The notes below the pieces were generated by a model, which was not told the origin of the DNA, did not search any database, and saw only the letters and a program-made list of their open reading frames with translations. A program made the position numbers and the translations under genes. Shown piece after piece: positions 31,958 through 39,962 of a stretch of 64,000 bases of DNA. This stretch comes from Haloplanus sp. GDY1 (GTDB lineage Archaea > Halobacteriota > Halobacteria > Halobacteriales > Haloferacaceae): positions 43,229 through 107,228 of the forward strand of contig NZ_CP098517.1 of assembly GCF_023703775.1 (NCBI RefSeq), in the 5' to 3' direction. Within the stretch, counting starts at the first letter, position 1; each line of letters starts with the position of its first letter.

Positions 31958-34119
31958 TTTTCCTTCGACTCCGTGAACGCTGTCAGCTCTGGCATCCGTG
32001 TCTCCGAGAGCTCCCGACGGAGGTCTGATCGGGTCCAGCCTAACGGTGAGAGAACGCTCTCGACAGCTCTGATGAGTTCCGTCTCGTAGTAGTCCGGATC
32101 GTACATCTCGACTTCCTCGTGAGCCAATGCGACCCGCTCTCGCGAGGTCTTCCCATCGTCGACGACCACGTACTCGATGTCCTGTCCCGGATGGACGGCG
32201 AGGTTCTGGTCACGAGCGCGCTTCAGCGCCGCCACGTTCTGCGTGTTTTGTGTGTAGCCTTCGAGTGGTTTGGATACACGATTCCGTTCGACGAGCTGCT
32301 CAATCGGGACCTGACCAGCGTGTAGCTGGTCGATTGCATCCTGGAGACGTCCGAGCACCGCGTCCGGTGACCGAGTCGCATCGAATCGCTTGAGGCACTC
32401 TCGCTGAACTCTTTCGATGAAGAGTGGCGTCGAGCGCTGCCGCGCTTCGATCCCTCTGATCTTGAAGTCGTCGTCGCCGGCGACCTTCCCGAAGTACTTC
32501 GTCAGTGCGCCGGCGTCGCTCTCGCGCTGCGGCACAAACGCCACCCAGTCGTAGTGAGCTTCGTGTTCCAGCCGAATCTCGACACGCTCCGTGATCTCCG
32601 TCGCGAGCGTCTCGAGGTCCCCGCGGTCCTCGTCGTCGACGTCGGGGTCCGGGGTCACCCAGATGGAGTCGACGATCCCGTGGACGACCCGCCAGCCGCC
32701 GGCTTCCAACCGCTGTTTCGCCGTCAACAGAATCTCACGAGCGAACGCGTTGATTGCTTCGTGGCACTCGATGCGGCCGAACTTCGCATTGCTGAACCCC
32801 TGATAGCCAAAGCAGGCGACGAGGATCCACTTCAGCGCTCCCGACCGCCCCTCGAGTTCCGCCAGTCGTTCCTCGTCGGGGTCGTCCCGTTCCTTCTCGC
32901 GACGGATGGCCGCCTTGATCTCGTCGCGGGCGTCGATGATCGGCTGGAGGACGTCGACGAGGTAGCCCCGGTCGTCGCAGATTGAGTACCCGAGGCCGGG
33001 GACGTCGTCGCGGTCGCTGTGACAGCTACACCGGATGACGTCCGGCGAAACGTTCCGGGTACAGATGATGTTGGGATACAACGAGGAGAAGTCGAGTTCG
33101 TGGACGTTCTCGTGGAGTCCGACCTCGGGAGCGAAGATGAAGCCGCCACGATCGGCGTCGTGGAGCGTTCCCATCGGCTTGTAGAACTCGTGGCGCCAGG
33201 AGTTCCACGGCACGAGGACGCTACGGTCGTGGGCCTCGCAGATCTGGATCGCCGTGAGCACGTTCCCGATCGACGCCCACGCAAGCTCCTGGACGGGCTT
33301 TTTCGAGCGCGACACGAGGTCGAGGACGCCGTCGAGGTTCGTCTCCCCGTAGAAGAACGTGTTCGACTCGTCGATGATCGCCCGGCCGGGCACGTTGTAC
33401 CGCGCCGGGGAGTGACCGACGCGGCCGTAACTCGAGTACGTCGACTGGCTCGCGAGCTGCTGGTAGTCCACATCCGGCCACCGACTTAGCGAGAAGTCGT
33501 CGACGCCGGCGGTCGTCGCCATCTCGTACAGGGTCGGGACGATTTCGCTCGTCGAGCAGACCAGGACGTCCGGATCGTGTGCTTCGAGCGCCCCTTGGAC
33601 GGCGGTCAAGATATCCGTCGACGAGCCGGTGACGGTGTCGCCGGCGACGGACAGCTCCCCATAGACGTCGTTGCTCGTTTCGGTCACCGGGACGCTGAGC
33701 CGGAGCGTCGACAGCTCGCTCGCCGGCGTCGGATCGGCGCTGGTCTCCAGACAGTACCGGAACTCTCGCGAGAAGTCGACGTTGAAGCAGGCGAGATCCC
33801 CGACTGGATAGGCCGACAGCTGGCGTGCCTGCCGGGCAAGTGGGGTGACGCGGTCGATGTCGCCCACATCGACCGCGAGAACGGCTTCCTCGTCCCGTCG
33901 AAAGCCGGGGCGTCGCGCAACCGTCTCGGTCGCGACGACGTCCGGGTGCTGGTCGTACACCGATTGGAGCGTCGTGAGGTCGAGGTCGGCATCAGGGTCG
34001 CGAGCGGCGACGTAGAAGCGTGGGGTGTAGTCATCGCGCTCGGTCGCGACGGCGCCGTCGGCGGTTGCCTCCCACTCCAGGACGCGGCCGTCGTCCAGAA
34101 AGTCGATACTGAACGGCAT
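31954..34119 (-). CDS. polB: Family B DNA polymerase (PolB2-like), plasmid type
   Basis: The 721-residue protein has polymerase motif A as ELDFSSLYPNII and motif B as LKWILVACFGYQGFSNAKFG. Motif C reads HGIVDSIWVTP, with a single Asp before Ser instead of D-T-D. I see no convincing exonuclease I motif; the expected place reads LRLSVPVTETSNDVYG. Shorter length, this motif B and IVDS fit the PolB2 lineage, whose members often lack proofreading residues. It likely serves plasmid replication or repair and may be of low fidelity or regulatory. It shares an upstream element with the radA-like gene. Confidence 0.85.
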   Translation of the reverse strand: MPFSIDFLDDGRVLEWEATADGAVATERDDYTPRFYVAARDPDADLDLTTLQSVYDQHPDVVATETVARRPGFRRDEEAVLAVDVGDIDRVTPLARQARQLSAYPVGDLACFNVDFSREFRYCLETSADPTPASELSTLRLSVPVTETSNDVYGELSVAGDTVTGSSTDILTAVQGALEAHDPDVLVCSTSEIVPTLYEMATTAGVDDFSLSRWPDVDYQQLASQSTYSSYGRVGHSPARYNVPGRAIIDESNTFFYGETNLDGVLDLVSRSKKPVQELAWASIGNVLTAIQICEAHDRSVLVPWNSWRHEFYKPMGTLHDADRGGFIFAPEVGLHENVHELDFSSLYPNIICTRNVSPDVIRCSCHSDRDDVPGLGYSICDDRGYLVDVLQPIIDARDEIKAAIRREKERDDPDEERLAELEGRSGALKWILVACFGYQGFSNAKFGRIECHEAINAFAREILLTAKQRLEAGGWRVVHGIVDSIWVTPDPDVDDEDRGDLETLATEITERVEIRLEHEAHYDWVAFVPQRESDAGALTKYFGKVAGDDDFKIRGIEARQRSTPLFIERVQRECLKRFDATRSPDAVLGRLQDAIDQLHAGQVPIEQLVERNRVSKPLEGYTQNTQNVAALKRARDQNLAVHPGQDIEYVVVDDGKTSRERVALAHEEVEMYDPDYYETELIRAVESVLSPLGWTRSDLRRELSETRMPELTAFTESKEN

Positions 34120-34154
34120 CTGTGGCTATTTCGCCTCTGCCATTTGGACGATTG

Positions 34155-34189
34155 CGTTTCTAATAAGCTGAGGCGTGTCGTTTCCGAGT
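34155..34189 (-). promoter_or_regulatory. Element shared by polB and radA-like upstream regions
   Basis: The core ATAAGCTGAGGCGTGTCGTT matches ATAAGCCGCGGCGTGTCGCT upstream of the radA-like gene at all but three positions. It lies 36-70 bases before the polB start. In both places a TTAACCAAC inverted repeat follows about 100 bases further upstream. Confidence 0.55.
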
Positions 34190-34288
34190 CTCAACCGAAC
34201 GGCGCAAAACGCCTCTAATATCCGATCTTGTCTTGTTTTGCGCGTACTCTTTCTTTTCCGGGATGCTTTCCGGGAACACAGCCAAGTA

Positions 34289-34329
34289 TTAACCAACAGA
34301 TTCGGATGCTGGTGTCATCTGTTGGTTAA
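34289..34329. repeat. TTAACCAAC inverted repeat, copy 6
   Basis: TTAACCAACAGA (34289-34300) and TCTGTTGGTTAA (34318-34329) form the longest perfect copy, 12 bp with a 17-base spacer. It lies 170 bases upstream of polB and 135 bases upstream of the plus-strand gene. Confidence 0.78.
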
Positions 34330-34463
34330 ACTTCGTATTTGATCGTCGTATATCTGATTTATATGCTATCAGAGCCTTTTGCCGTCATCTCTATCTGCCC
34401 AATCATACTTTGGGTATATTCAGACCAAAGACTTATTTGGTATCTGGAGTATGGTATTGGTGT

Positions 34464-35522
34464 ATGAGGCCGAATGTTGATATTCCGTGGTCTATCCATG
34501 GGAGAATCAAGGAGCACGCAGAGCAGACCGACCAAACAATCGAGGAAGCGTATATTGAGACCCTTGAGAACGGAGTCCGCGATCTTCCCGAACAGCGGGG
34601 AGAAGTCACTCTTCCAAGTCCCGGTTACAACGATTTTGGGCCACGACTTATCCGAACGCAAGGAACAGACTCACCGGATATCAATGACTCAGTGACCTTC
34701 CATCCGTTTTTCCACCTCGGAGAGAACTCAATGGAAATCCGAACACGGACGGATGATATGGATGCTGATGAGTTCACAGACCGATTGGCAAGGCTCCACA
34801 ACGTAGGAAGACTTAGCACGTCTTGGTTCACAGTTCACCAGCTGGGTGGGGCACTCGTCGGTCGGGGGCCTGCTAACCTTGTCACGGCTGTTAGAGAAGC
34901 CCACGCCAGGTTCGCTGATGAGGAAATTCCAACGTACAAGAATGGACACCTCATCTATATCGCCAACCTCGCCTACGAAGACGAATACTTACTTATCAGG
35001 GCGGAACTTCCCCGATCATCCCGTGACAAACAACTCCTTTCAAATGTCGAACTCCGGTTCATCACAGAAGGCGTTCCCGTGACTGGGGCACTCTATCAAC
35101 GACTGGCTCGCGCTTTTGGCTTTAATGAACTATTCAATGCCACGGCGTTCGATCTTCCGCGAACCGGATTCAACGCACCAGAAGGTAGCACACCAGTTGT
35201 TACCGAACAAATCACCACGGAAGAGGAGAACTACGACGACCCAAGCGTTAACGGGCTTATTATCGAGAATCCATTACAGAATAACGATGATCTCCTTTCT
35301 CATCTCAAATCGGAACTTAGCGGACCTGATCGGTCCAAATCAGAAGCAGAACACCATATTGAGGTGTTAGCAAATTACGACGAGTTGTACTGTGATCTCA
35401 CTCACAACCACGGACTGTCTGAGGACCGGGAGTATGAGTTCAAGGGATTATCCGCGACATACATCAAGCCCCTTTTCAACCGAAACAGTACGTGGAATCT
35501 TACAGCCAGTGTTAGCTGGTGA
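34464..35522 (+). CDS. Unknown protein with possible ribbon-helix-helix start
   Basis: The 352-residue protein opens MRPNVDIPWSIHGRIKEHAE and continues TIEEAYIETLENGV, a strand plus two helices typical of ribbon-helix-helix DNA-binding proteins. The rest, with SVTFHPFFHLGENSMEIRTR and NGHLIYIANLAYEDEYLLIR, is beta-rich and unrecognised. It is clearly AT-richer than the genes on both sides, suggesting later arrival. The 35523-35713 stretch after it shows no convincing gene. Confidence 0.55.
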   Translation: MRPNVDIPWSIHGRIKEHAEQTDQTIEEAYIETLENGVRDLPEQRGEVTLPSPGYNDFGPRLIRTQGTDSPDINDSVTFHPFFHLGENSMEIRTRTDDMDADEFTDRLARLHNVGRLSTSWFTVHQLGGALVGRGPANLVTAVREAHARFADEEIPTYKNGHLIYIANLAYEDEYLLIRAELPRSSRDKQLLSNVELRFITEGVPVTGALYQRLARAFGFNELFNATAFDLPRTGFNAPEGSTPVVTEQITTEEENYDDPSVNGLIIENPLQNNDDLLSHLKSELSGPDRSKSEAEHHIEVLANYDELYCDLTHNHGLSEDREYEFKGLSATYIKPLFNRNSTWNLTASVSW

Positions 35523-35713
35523 TTTCAGTACGAACATCGGTTGTGACGTATTTCTTCAAATACGACGCTCAATGTCTATGAGTAGAAATTCCGACTCTCA
35601 ATCTAATGATCCAGTCTTATCAAAACTCTGGAATCGTGGAGATATAGCTCTCACTTGATGAGATCGAACGACTGTACCATGAAGTGGGAGTTTAAGTATC
35701 GTTATTGCCCTTC

Positions 35714-36025
35714 CTATTCGTGATCGTCGCAGCGAGACAGCCTCTCGTGGTCCTCTCCGCTCTTTTCGACCGCGGCTTCAAGCTTCTCAAGACGTTCCTC
35801 GTGGTCATCTAGGCGGACTTCTTGTTCGAGATCGATGCTGAGCAGCGCCGGCAGTAGCGGGTCCTGGTGGTTCAACAGCCCGCTGGCGTCGGCGTGCTCG
35901 CGGGCGTACTCGAACAGCCGGTCGAATCGCGGCTGGTCGCGACGCCGTAGTGCCCGGCGGAACTCTGACCAACGCTCTTCGATGGCCCGAAGCGCATCTC
36001 GGTACGTCGGGTTCGTACGCCCCAT
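35714..36025 (-). CDS. Small haloarchaeal protein in the radA-like operon
   Basis: The 103-residue protein starts MGRTNPTYRDALRAIEERWS and is almost wholly helical (RRALRRRDQPRFDRLFEYAR, then EQEVRLDDHEERLEKLEAAV), ending in a coiled coil. Its start lies 2 bases after the stop of the radA-like gene, so the two are co-transcribed. I recall similar small proteins (annotated DUF8156) in that position in other haloarchaea but could not check. It may be a partner of the ATPase. Confidence 0.6.
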   Translation of the reverse strand: MGRTNPTYRDALRAIEERWSEFRRALRRRDQPRFDRLFEYAREHADASGLLNHQDPLLPALLSIDLEQEVRLDDHEERLEKLEAAVEKSGEDHERLSRCDDHE

Positions 36026-36027
36026 CG

Positions 36028-36972
36028 CTATCGGCCTCCTGTCCCGGTCGCAGTCCACGCATCGAGCAAGGGGTCCGCGGTTGCCGCCACCGTCTCACCG
36101 TCAGCGGTGACTCCCGTGCCGACACCCCCCGGGGTCGGCGTCGACGACGCCGGCGTCGTCGGTTCCACGCCGACCTGCGTGGCGCGTGCCGCGAGCAGCT
36201 GCTGCCAGTACGCGAACGTCGTCTGGTAGTACGCGCCGTCGTCGACGGGGTAGACGAGCGTCTCGAAGTCCTCGCCGACGACCCGTGGCCCCATCCGGGT
36301 CTGCTCGCATTCCAGGTGGTGGTCGGCGGCCGTCGCGACCGGCGCCGTGAAGTCGTCGCGCTGCGCCCGGGTGACGAGCACCGGGATGTCGTATCCGTCG
36401 GCGTAGGTCGCCAACCGGGCGAGGGTTCGGGCCTGGAGGGTTTTCGCGTGAGTCTCGCCGAGGGTATCGTCGGCGCGGTACTGGGCGTCGACGGCTGGCG
36501 CGACGATGAGGGCGGGTGTGTGGGGCGACGTGTCCTCGTCACGACCTGGTGCCCGTCGACCGGCCGCCCCGGCGTCGGTGGTAGACATCTGGATCGACTT
36601 GTTCACCGCTGTCGGGAGATCACAGACGGCGCCGTAGTGCTGGTAGGCGGTAAATCCGCGGGCGACGTGGATTCGGTTGAGCAACCGTTGACTGGGCGCG
36701 ATCTGGGCGAGTGTCGTCGTCGTCGCATGACCATTTGCGTCGACCCAGAAGGCGGGCCCGTCGTGCAGGAGGAGATGGTCGAGTACGAGCGACTGCAGGA
36801 TCGGGACGCCGCGGCCTCCCTCGACGTCGAGCAGCGTGATGCCGTCGCCGAGTGACGGCAACAACATCTCGTCCGTAGTCGGATCGGCCTGGTCAGCAAG
36901 GGACCGATTGCGGTCAGCGCCCCGTGTCGGCTGGTCCACCGCCAATCGGTTCGACGTTGAGTGTTCTCTCAT
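36028..36972 (-). CDS. RadA/RecA-superfamily-like ATPase with degenerate P-loop
   Basis: The 314-residue protein has a RecA-type core: ITLLDVEGGRGVPILQSLVL in the Walker A position but without the usual GKT, then AFWVDANGHATTTTLAQIAP. RLLNRIHVARGFTAYQHYGA follows, close to the RadA strand that reads NIHVARAFN, and PALIVAPAVDAQY lies in the Walker B position. The missing lysine suggests weak or no ATP hydrolysis. Recombination-mediator or plasmid-replication accessory roles are likely given polB nearby and the shared upstream element. Confidence 0.65.
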   Translation of the reverse strand: MREHSTSNRLAVDQPTRGADRNRSLADQADPTTDEMLLPSLGDGITLLDVEGGRGVPILQSLVLDHLLLHDGPAFWVDANGHATTTTLAQIAPSQRLLNRIHVARGFTAYQHYGAVCDLPTAVNKSIQMSTTDAGAAGRRAPGRDEDTSPHTPALIVAPAVDAQYRADDTLGETHAKTLQARTLARLATYADGYDIPVLVTRAQRDDFTAPVATAADHHLECEQTRMGPRVVGEDFETLVYPVDDGAYYQTTFAYWQQLLAARATQVGVEPTTPASSTPTPGGVGTGVTADGETVAATADPLLDAWTATGTGGR

Positions 36973-36989
36973 ACTCGATTAGTTGTCTA

Positions 36990-37024
36990 CGTTCCCGATA
37001 AGCCGCGGCGTGTCGCTTCCGCGT
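36990..37024 (-). promoter_or_regulatory. Element shared with the polB upstream region (second copy)
   Basis: This copy lies 18-52 bases before the radA-like start. With inverted repeat copy 7 about 105 bases further upstream, the layout repeats that of polB, which points to common control of the two replication genes. Confidence 0.55.
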
Positions 37025-37128
37025 TTCAGGAAACTCGATGTGATCCCCTCCAATCCCGGTACAGTCCCGAGTAGTCTCCGTTTGGATCCTGTTTCCGAGA
37101 ATAGTTCCTGAATCGAGCGTACTTCGTG

Positions 37129-37170
37129 TTAACCAACACCCGGCCGTATTGACGGCGGTGTGTTGGTTAA
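37129..37170. repeat. TTAACCAAC inverted repeat, copy 7
   Basis: TTAACCAACA (37129-37138) and TGTTGGTTAA (37161-37170) flank a 22-base spacer. It lies between the divergent radA-like gene and the 196-residue gene at 37245. Confidence 0.75.
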
Positions 37171-37244
37171 ACCTACCCAGCTGCAGTCTCGAGCCTGACT
37201 GCTCGGAATGTTAATGCTCAACGCCACGTTGGAAGAGGTGCTCT

Positions 37245-37835
37245 ATGAGCTATCCACGAACCCACGTCGACCACCGAAACCCCGACCACCACGAGTCAAT
37301 GCACCCAACTCGGAATATCGTGAACGCCCACGTTGTTGCCGGGGAATTCCTGACTTCGCGGTACCACGAGGCGTTTCAAACTGTTCTCCATCCCCTCGGC
37401 GAGTCTCTGGACACCAAAGACCAACATGCGCTCAACGACCTTGGTATCGTCCATGCTAATGGTTCCTTGAACGAGCTTTCCCCTATCGTTCGCACATACG
37501 TCAAACTCGATGAGTATTGGACACGCACCCATCGTACTGCGCTCAACGAACTATTCGCTGATCGACGTGCTCACGTCCTGAGTTGCTGTACGCGGTTCCT
37601 TTCTGAGTTCCCTCGACACACTCTTGAAGCCGAATCCGGCCGTTCCGGAACTGCGCTGGATACTACCCTTGCTCCGCTTCTCGAGTGCGGATTTCTCTCG
37701 CACACAGATGATGAGAAAACCCCATACTCTGTTGATGAACACCACGCGCTATATCGACCGACTGAACGGCTCTTCGACGCACTTCTTGACCAAGCAGCTG
37801 TTCTCTGTGACCTACTGCCCCCGACCGAGCTCTAA
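37245..37835 (+). CDS. Unknown protein, possible winged-helix
   Basis: The 196-residue protein starts MSYPRTHVDHRNPDHHES. It is helical with LHPLGESLDTKDQHALNDLG and ALNELFADRRAHVLSCCTRF, and near the end LAPLLECGFLSHTDDEKTPY looks like a recognition helix plus wing. A regulatory role is possible. Composition is less acidic than in its neighbours. It starts 75 bases after inverted repeat copy 7. Confidence 0.5.
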   Translation: MSYPRTHVDHRNPDHHESMHPTRNIVNAHVVAGEFLTSRYHEAFQTVLHPLGESLDTKDQHALNDLGIVHANGSLNELSPIVRTYVKLDEYWTRTHRTALNELFADRRAHVLSCCTRFLSEFPRHTLEAESGRSGTALDTTLAPLLECGFLSHTDDEKTPYSVDEHHALYRPTERLFDALLDQAAVLCDLLPPTEL

Positions 37836-37901
37836 CAGCACGATTCAGAGCCGTTCACATTTCCAGATACGTTGAAGACTCTCCCGGTCGGACCCGGATG
37901 T

Positions 37902-38588
37902 ATGTGTGGCCGAAACTCGCTCTTCATCGACCAAGCAGACCTCGAGGCCCGCTTCGATGCCGAGGTCGTCGCGGACGGCGGGTACACACCCCGATACAAC
38001 ATCGCACCTGGTGACGACCTCCACATCATCACGAACAGGGCTCAAGACGAGATCGACGCCTACCACTGGGGGCTGATTCCGTTCTGGGCGGATGAACCCG
38101 AGGAGGGCATCATCAACGCTCGCTCCGAGACTGCCGACGAGAAACGCGTCTTCGAGCGGGCGTGGGAATCACGTCCCTGCCTCGTCCCCTCGTCAGGGTT
38201 CTACGAGTGGAAATCGCCGAACGGCGGGTCGAAGCAGCCCTACCGGATTTACAGAGAGGACGACCCCGCATTCGCGATGGCCGGGCTCTGGGACGTTTGG
38301 GAGGGCGACGACGAGACGATCTCGTGCGTCACGATTCTCACGACGGAGCCGAACGACCTGATAAACTCAATCCACGACCGGATGCCGGTCGTCCTCCCGA
38401 AGGACGCCGAGTCCGACTGGCTCGCCGCAGACCCGGACACCCGCAAGGAACTGTGCCAACCGTACCCGAAGGACGATCTAAACGCCTACGAGATCTCGAC
38501 GCGGGTCAACAACCCCGGCAACGACGATACCCAGGTCATCGAGCCGCTGGACCACGAGCAATCGGGCCTCGGCGAGTTCAGTTCCTGA
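37902..38588 (+). CDS. SRAP-domain protein (HMCES/YedK family)
   Basis: The 228-residue protein begins MCGR, placing the catalytic Cys at position 2 once Met is removed, which fixes the start. PRYNIAPGDDL, AYHWGLIPFWAD, INARSETADEK, SGFYEW and IHDRMPVVL are the expected SRAP motifs. These proteins crosslink to abasic sites in single-stranded DNA and shield them from breakage. A copy on a plasmid next to replication genes would suit repair of ssDNA during transfer or replication. The acidic C-terminal tail is typical of halophiles. Confidence 0.92.
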   Translation: MCGRNSLFIDQADLEARFDAEVVADGGYTPRYNIAPGDDLHIITNRAQDEIDAYHWGLIPFWADEPEEGIINARSETADEKRVFERAWESRPCLVPSSGFYEWKSPNGGSKQPYRIYREDDPAFAMAGLWDVWEGDDETISCVTILTTEPNDLINSIHDRMPVVLPKDAESDWLAADPDTRKELCQPYPKDDLNAYEISTRVNNPGNDDTQVIEPLDHEQSGLGEFSS

Positions 38589-38606
38589 TAGCTGACGGGG
38601 TCACGG

Positions 38607-39635
38607 TCACTGCATCGGCGACGCAGCTGCCGAATCGACGAGCGAGTACTCTCGGTCCCGGCTCGTCCCTTCCGCCTCGAGGAGGTTGTACTGCTCCATT
38701 TTTGAGAGGTACGTGCGGATAGTCCGCTTCGTCCGCGGATCATCGACGTCCTCGGAATAGCGCTCGTGAATCTCGCTCGGCCCGACCGGGCCGTGCTCGC
38801 GAACGATGTCGTAGACGACGCGCTGGTGCGGCGTGAGCGAGTCGAGGCTCTTCTGCTTGATCTGGGCCCGAGCATCCTCGGCGGCGTCCAGGAGAATATC
38901 GTCGGTGATGCGCTCGTGGTTCTCGCGATCGGCCTTGCCGGCGGCCGTTCGGAGGATGCCGATTGCGAGGCGGGCGTCGCCGGCGGCCGCGTCGGCGATC
39001 CGGTAGAGCTGGTCGTCGGTGATGATGTCCTCATTGAGTCCCCATTTGGCGCGAGCACGCAGAATGTCGTACAGCTGCTCGTCGTGGTACTTGTCCATTC
39101 GGACGTGCTCGCTGGAGCGCAGGCGGCTCACGAGGCGGTCGTCGACGCGGCTGAACAGCTCCTCTTCCTTGTTCGCGATGCAGATGATCGCGAACTGCGG
39201 GAGGCTGTGGAGGTCGTAGATGACGCTGGGGTCCTCCAGCTGGTCGACCTCGTCGAGAATGACGACCGTTCGCGGGCCGTCGTGATGCTGGAGGCGATCG
39301 ACGAGTTCGTCGTGGGGCGTCGACTGCCGGTGGATGTCGATGGTCGCGCCGAGGTCGTCGAGGACCTGGTAGAGCGTCCGGAATCGGGTGTAGTTGCGCC
39401 AGCAGTTAACGTAGGTCGTCTCGACGTCGAGGACCTCTTCTCGAAGTCGTTCCGTGACGAACTTCGAGATGCACGTCTTGCCGGCGCCGCTGGGTCCAGT
39501 GACGATGGCCGTGTCGGCGGGTTCACCGTTCGTGATGGGCTCGAGAACGCTAGAGAGATGGTTGACTTCGGCGTCGCGATGCTCAACTTCCCGAGGGACG
39601 AACCCGGCGCGGAGAACGCGAGCATCGCGGATCAT
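38607..39635 (-). CDS. Second Orc1/Cdc6 replication initiator
   Basis: The 342-residue AAA+ protein has Walker A GPSGAGKT at 47-54 and Walker B VVILDEVD, with DEVD at 128-131. A sensor-1 FAIICIANKEEELFS and a C-terminal winged helix (LTPHQRVVYDIVREHGPVGP) follow. It is about 100 residues shorter than the 29.8 kb Orc, mostly at the N-terminus. No iterons like those at 30 kb are visible beside it, although TTTCCGGAAA occurs at 39688-39697 in its upstream region. It may act at another origin or as a plasmid-specific regulator. Confidence 0.9.
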   Translation of the reverse strand: MIRDARVLRAGFVPREVEHRDAEVNHLSSVLEPITNGEPADTAIVTGPSGAGKTCISKFVTERLREEVLDVETTYVNCWRNYTRFRTLYQVLDDLGATIDIHRQSTPHDELVDRLQHHDGPRTVVILDEVDQLEDPSVIYDLHSLPQFAIICIANKEEELFSRVDDRLVSRLRSSEHVRMDKYHDEQLYDILRARAKWGLNEDIITDDQLYRIADAAAGDARLAIGILRTAAGKADRENHERITDDILLDAAEDARAQIKQKSLDSLTPHQRVVYDIVREHGPVGPSEIHERYSEDVDDPRTKRTIRTYLSKMEQYNLLEAEGTSRDREYSLVDSAAASPMQ

Positions 39636-39962
39636 CTGTTACTGTTCGACCTTTTTCCCGTCTAGTCATAAAAGCGTGACCGGGTTGTTTCCGGAAAGGC
39701 CTACATTATCCCTGCTTGATCGCTGTTTTGATAGTTTCTAAGAGCGCTTAGGCTCATTAACAGGTCTCTCCATAGGGATGTTCTCGGAAAGAGGCATTCC
39801 TAGATAATCAGCGTTCACAACTCGTCTGATCTACGGGTTGTGAGGGTCCTCGATAATCTTTGGTTCGAACGTACTAACGCAGAAATATGAGTCCATTCTG
39901 GTGATATCGTTCTGTTTTTCATGCGCCTGATTGGGTGAGGCGCAAGTTGCCTCAGGCAAACG
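39636..39962. other. Intergenic region between orc and the Mom-like gene
   Basis: This 327-base stretch contains TTTCCGGAAA, an imperfect hairpin CACAACTCG / CGGGTTGTG (39816-39842) and a leader element at its right end. No gene is visible. It marks the border between plasmid backbone and defence island. Confidence 0.5.
39911..39943 (+). promoter_or_regulatory. T-tract/GC hairpin leader element (copy 14)
   Basis: CTGTTTTTCAT precedes a 6-bp stem, GCGCCT / AGGCGC, with loop GATTGGGTG, ending 20 bases before the ATG at 39963. It is the only copy in the right half of the window. Confidence 0.6.

Larger units (their letters stand above)
34120..34463. other. Intergenic region between divergent polB and the 352-residue gene
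   Basis: This 344-base region holds a 35-base element shared with the radA-like promoter (34155-34189), a small hairpin GGCGCAAAACGCC near 34200-34212, inverted repeat copy 6 and an AT-rich stretch before 34464. No gene is visible. Confidence 0.6.

Noticed and set aside
1791..39943. Intrinsic terminators as an explanation for the T-tract hairpins
   Set aside because: The T-tract lies 5' of the hairpin on the transcribed strand, and the elements sit before start codons, not after genes.
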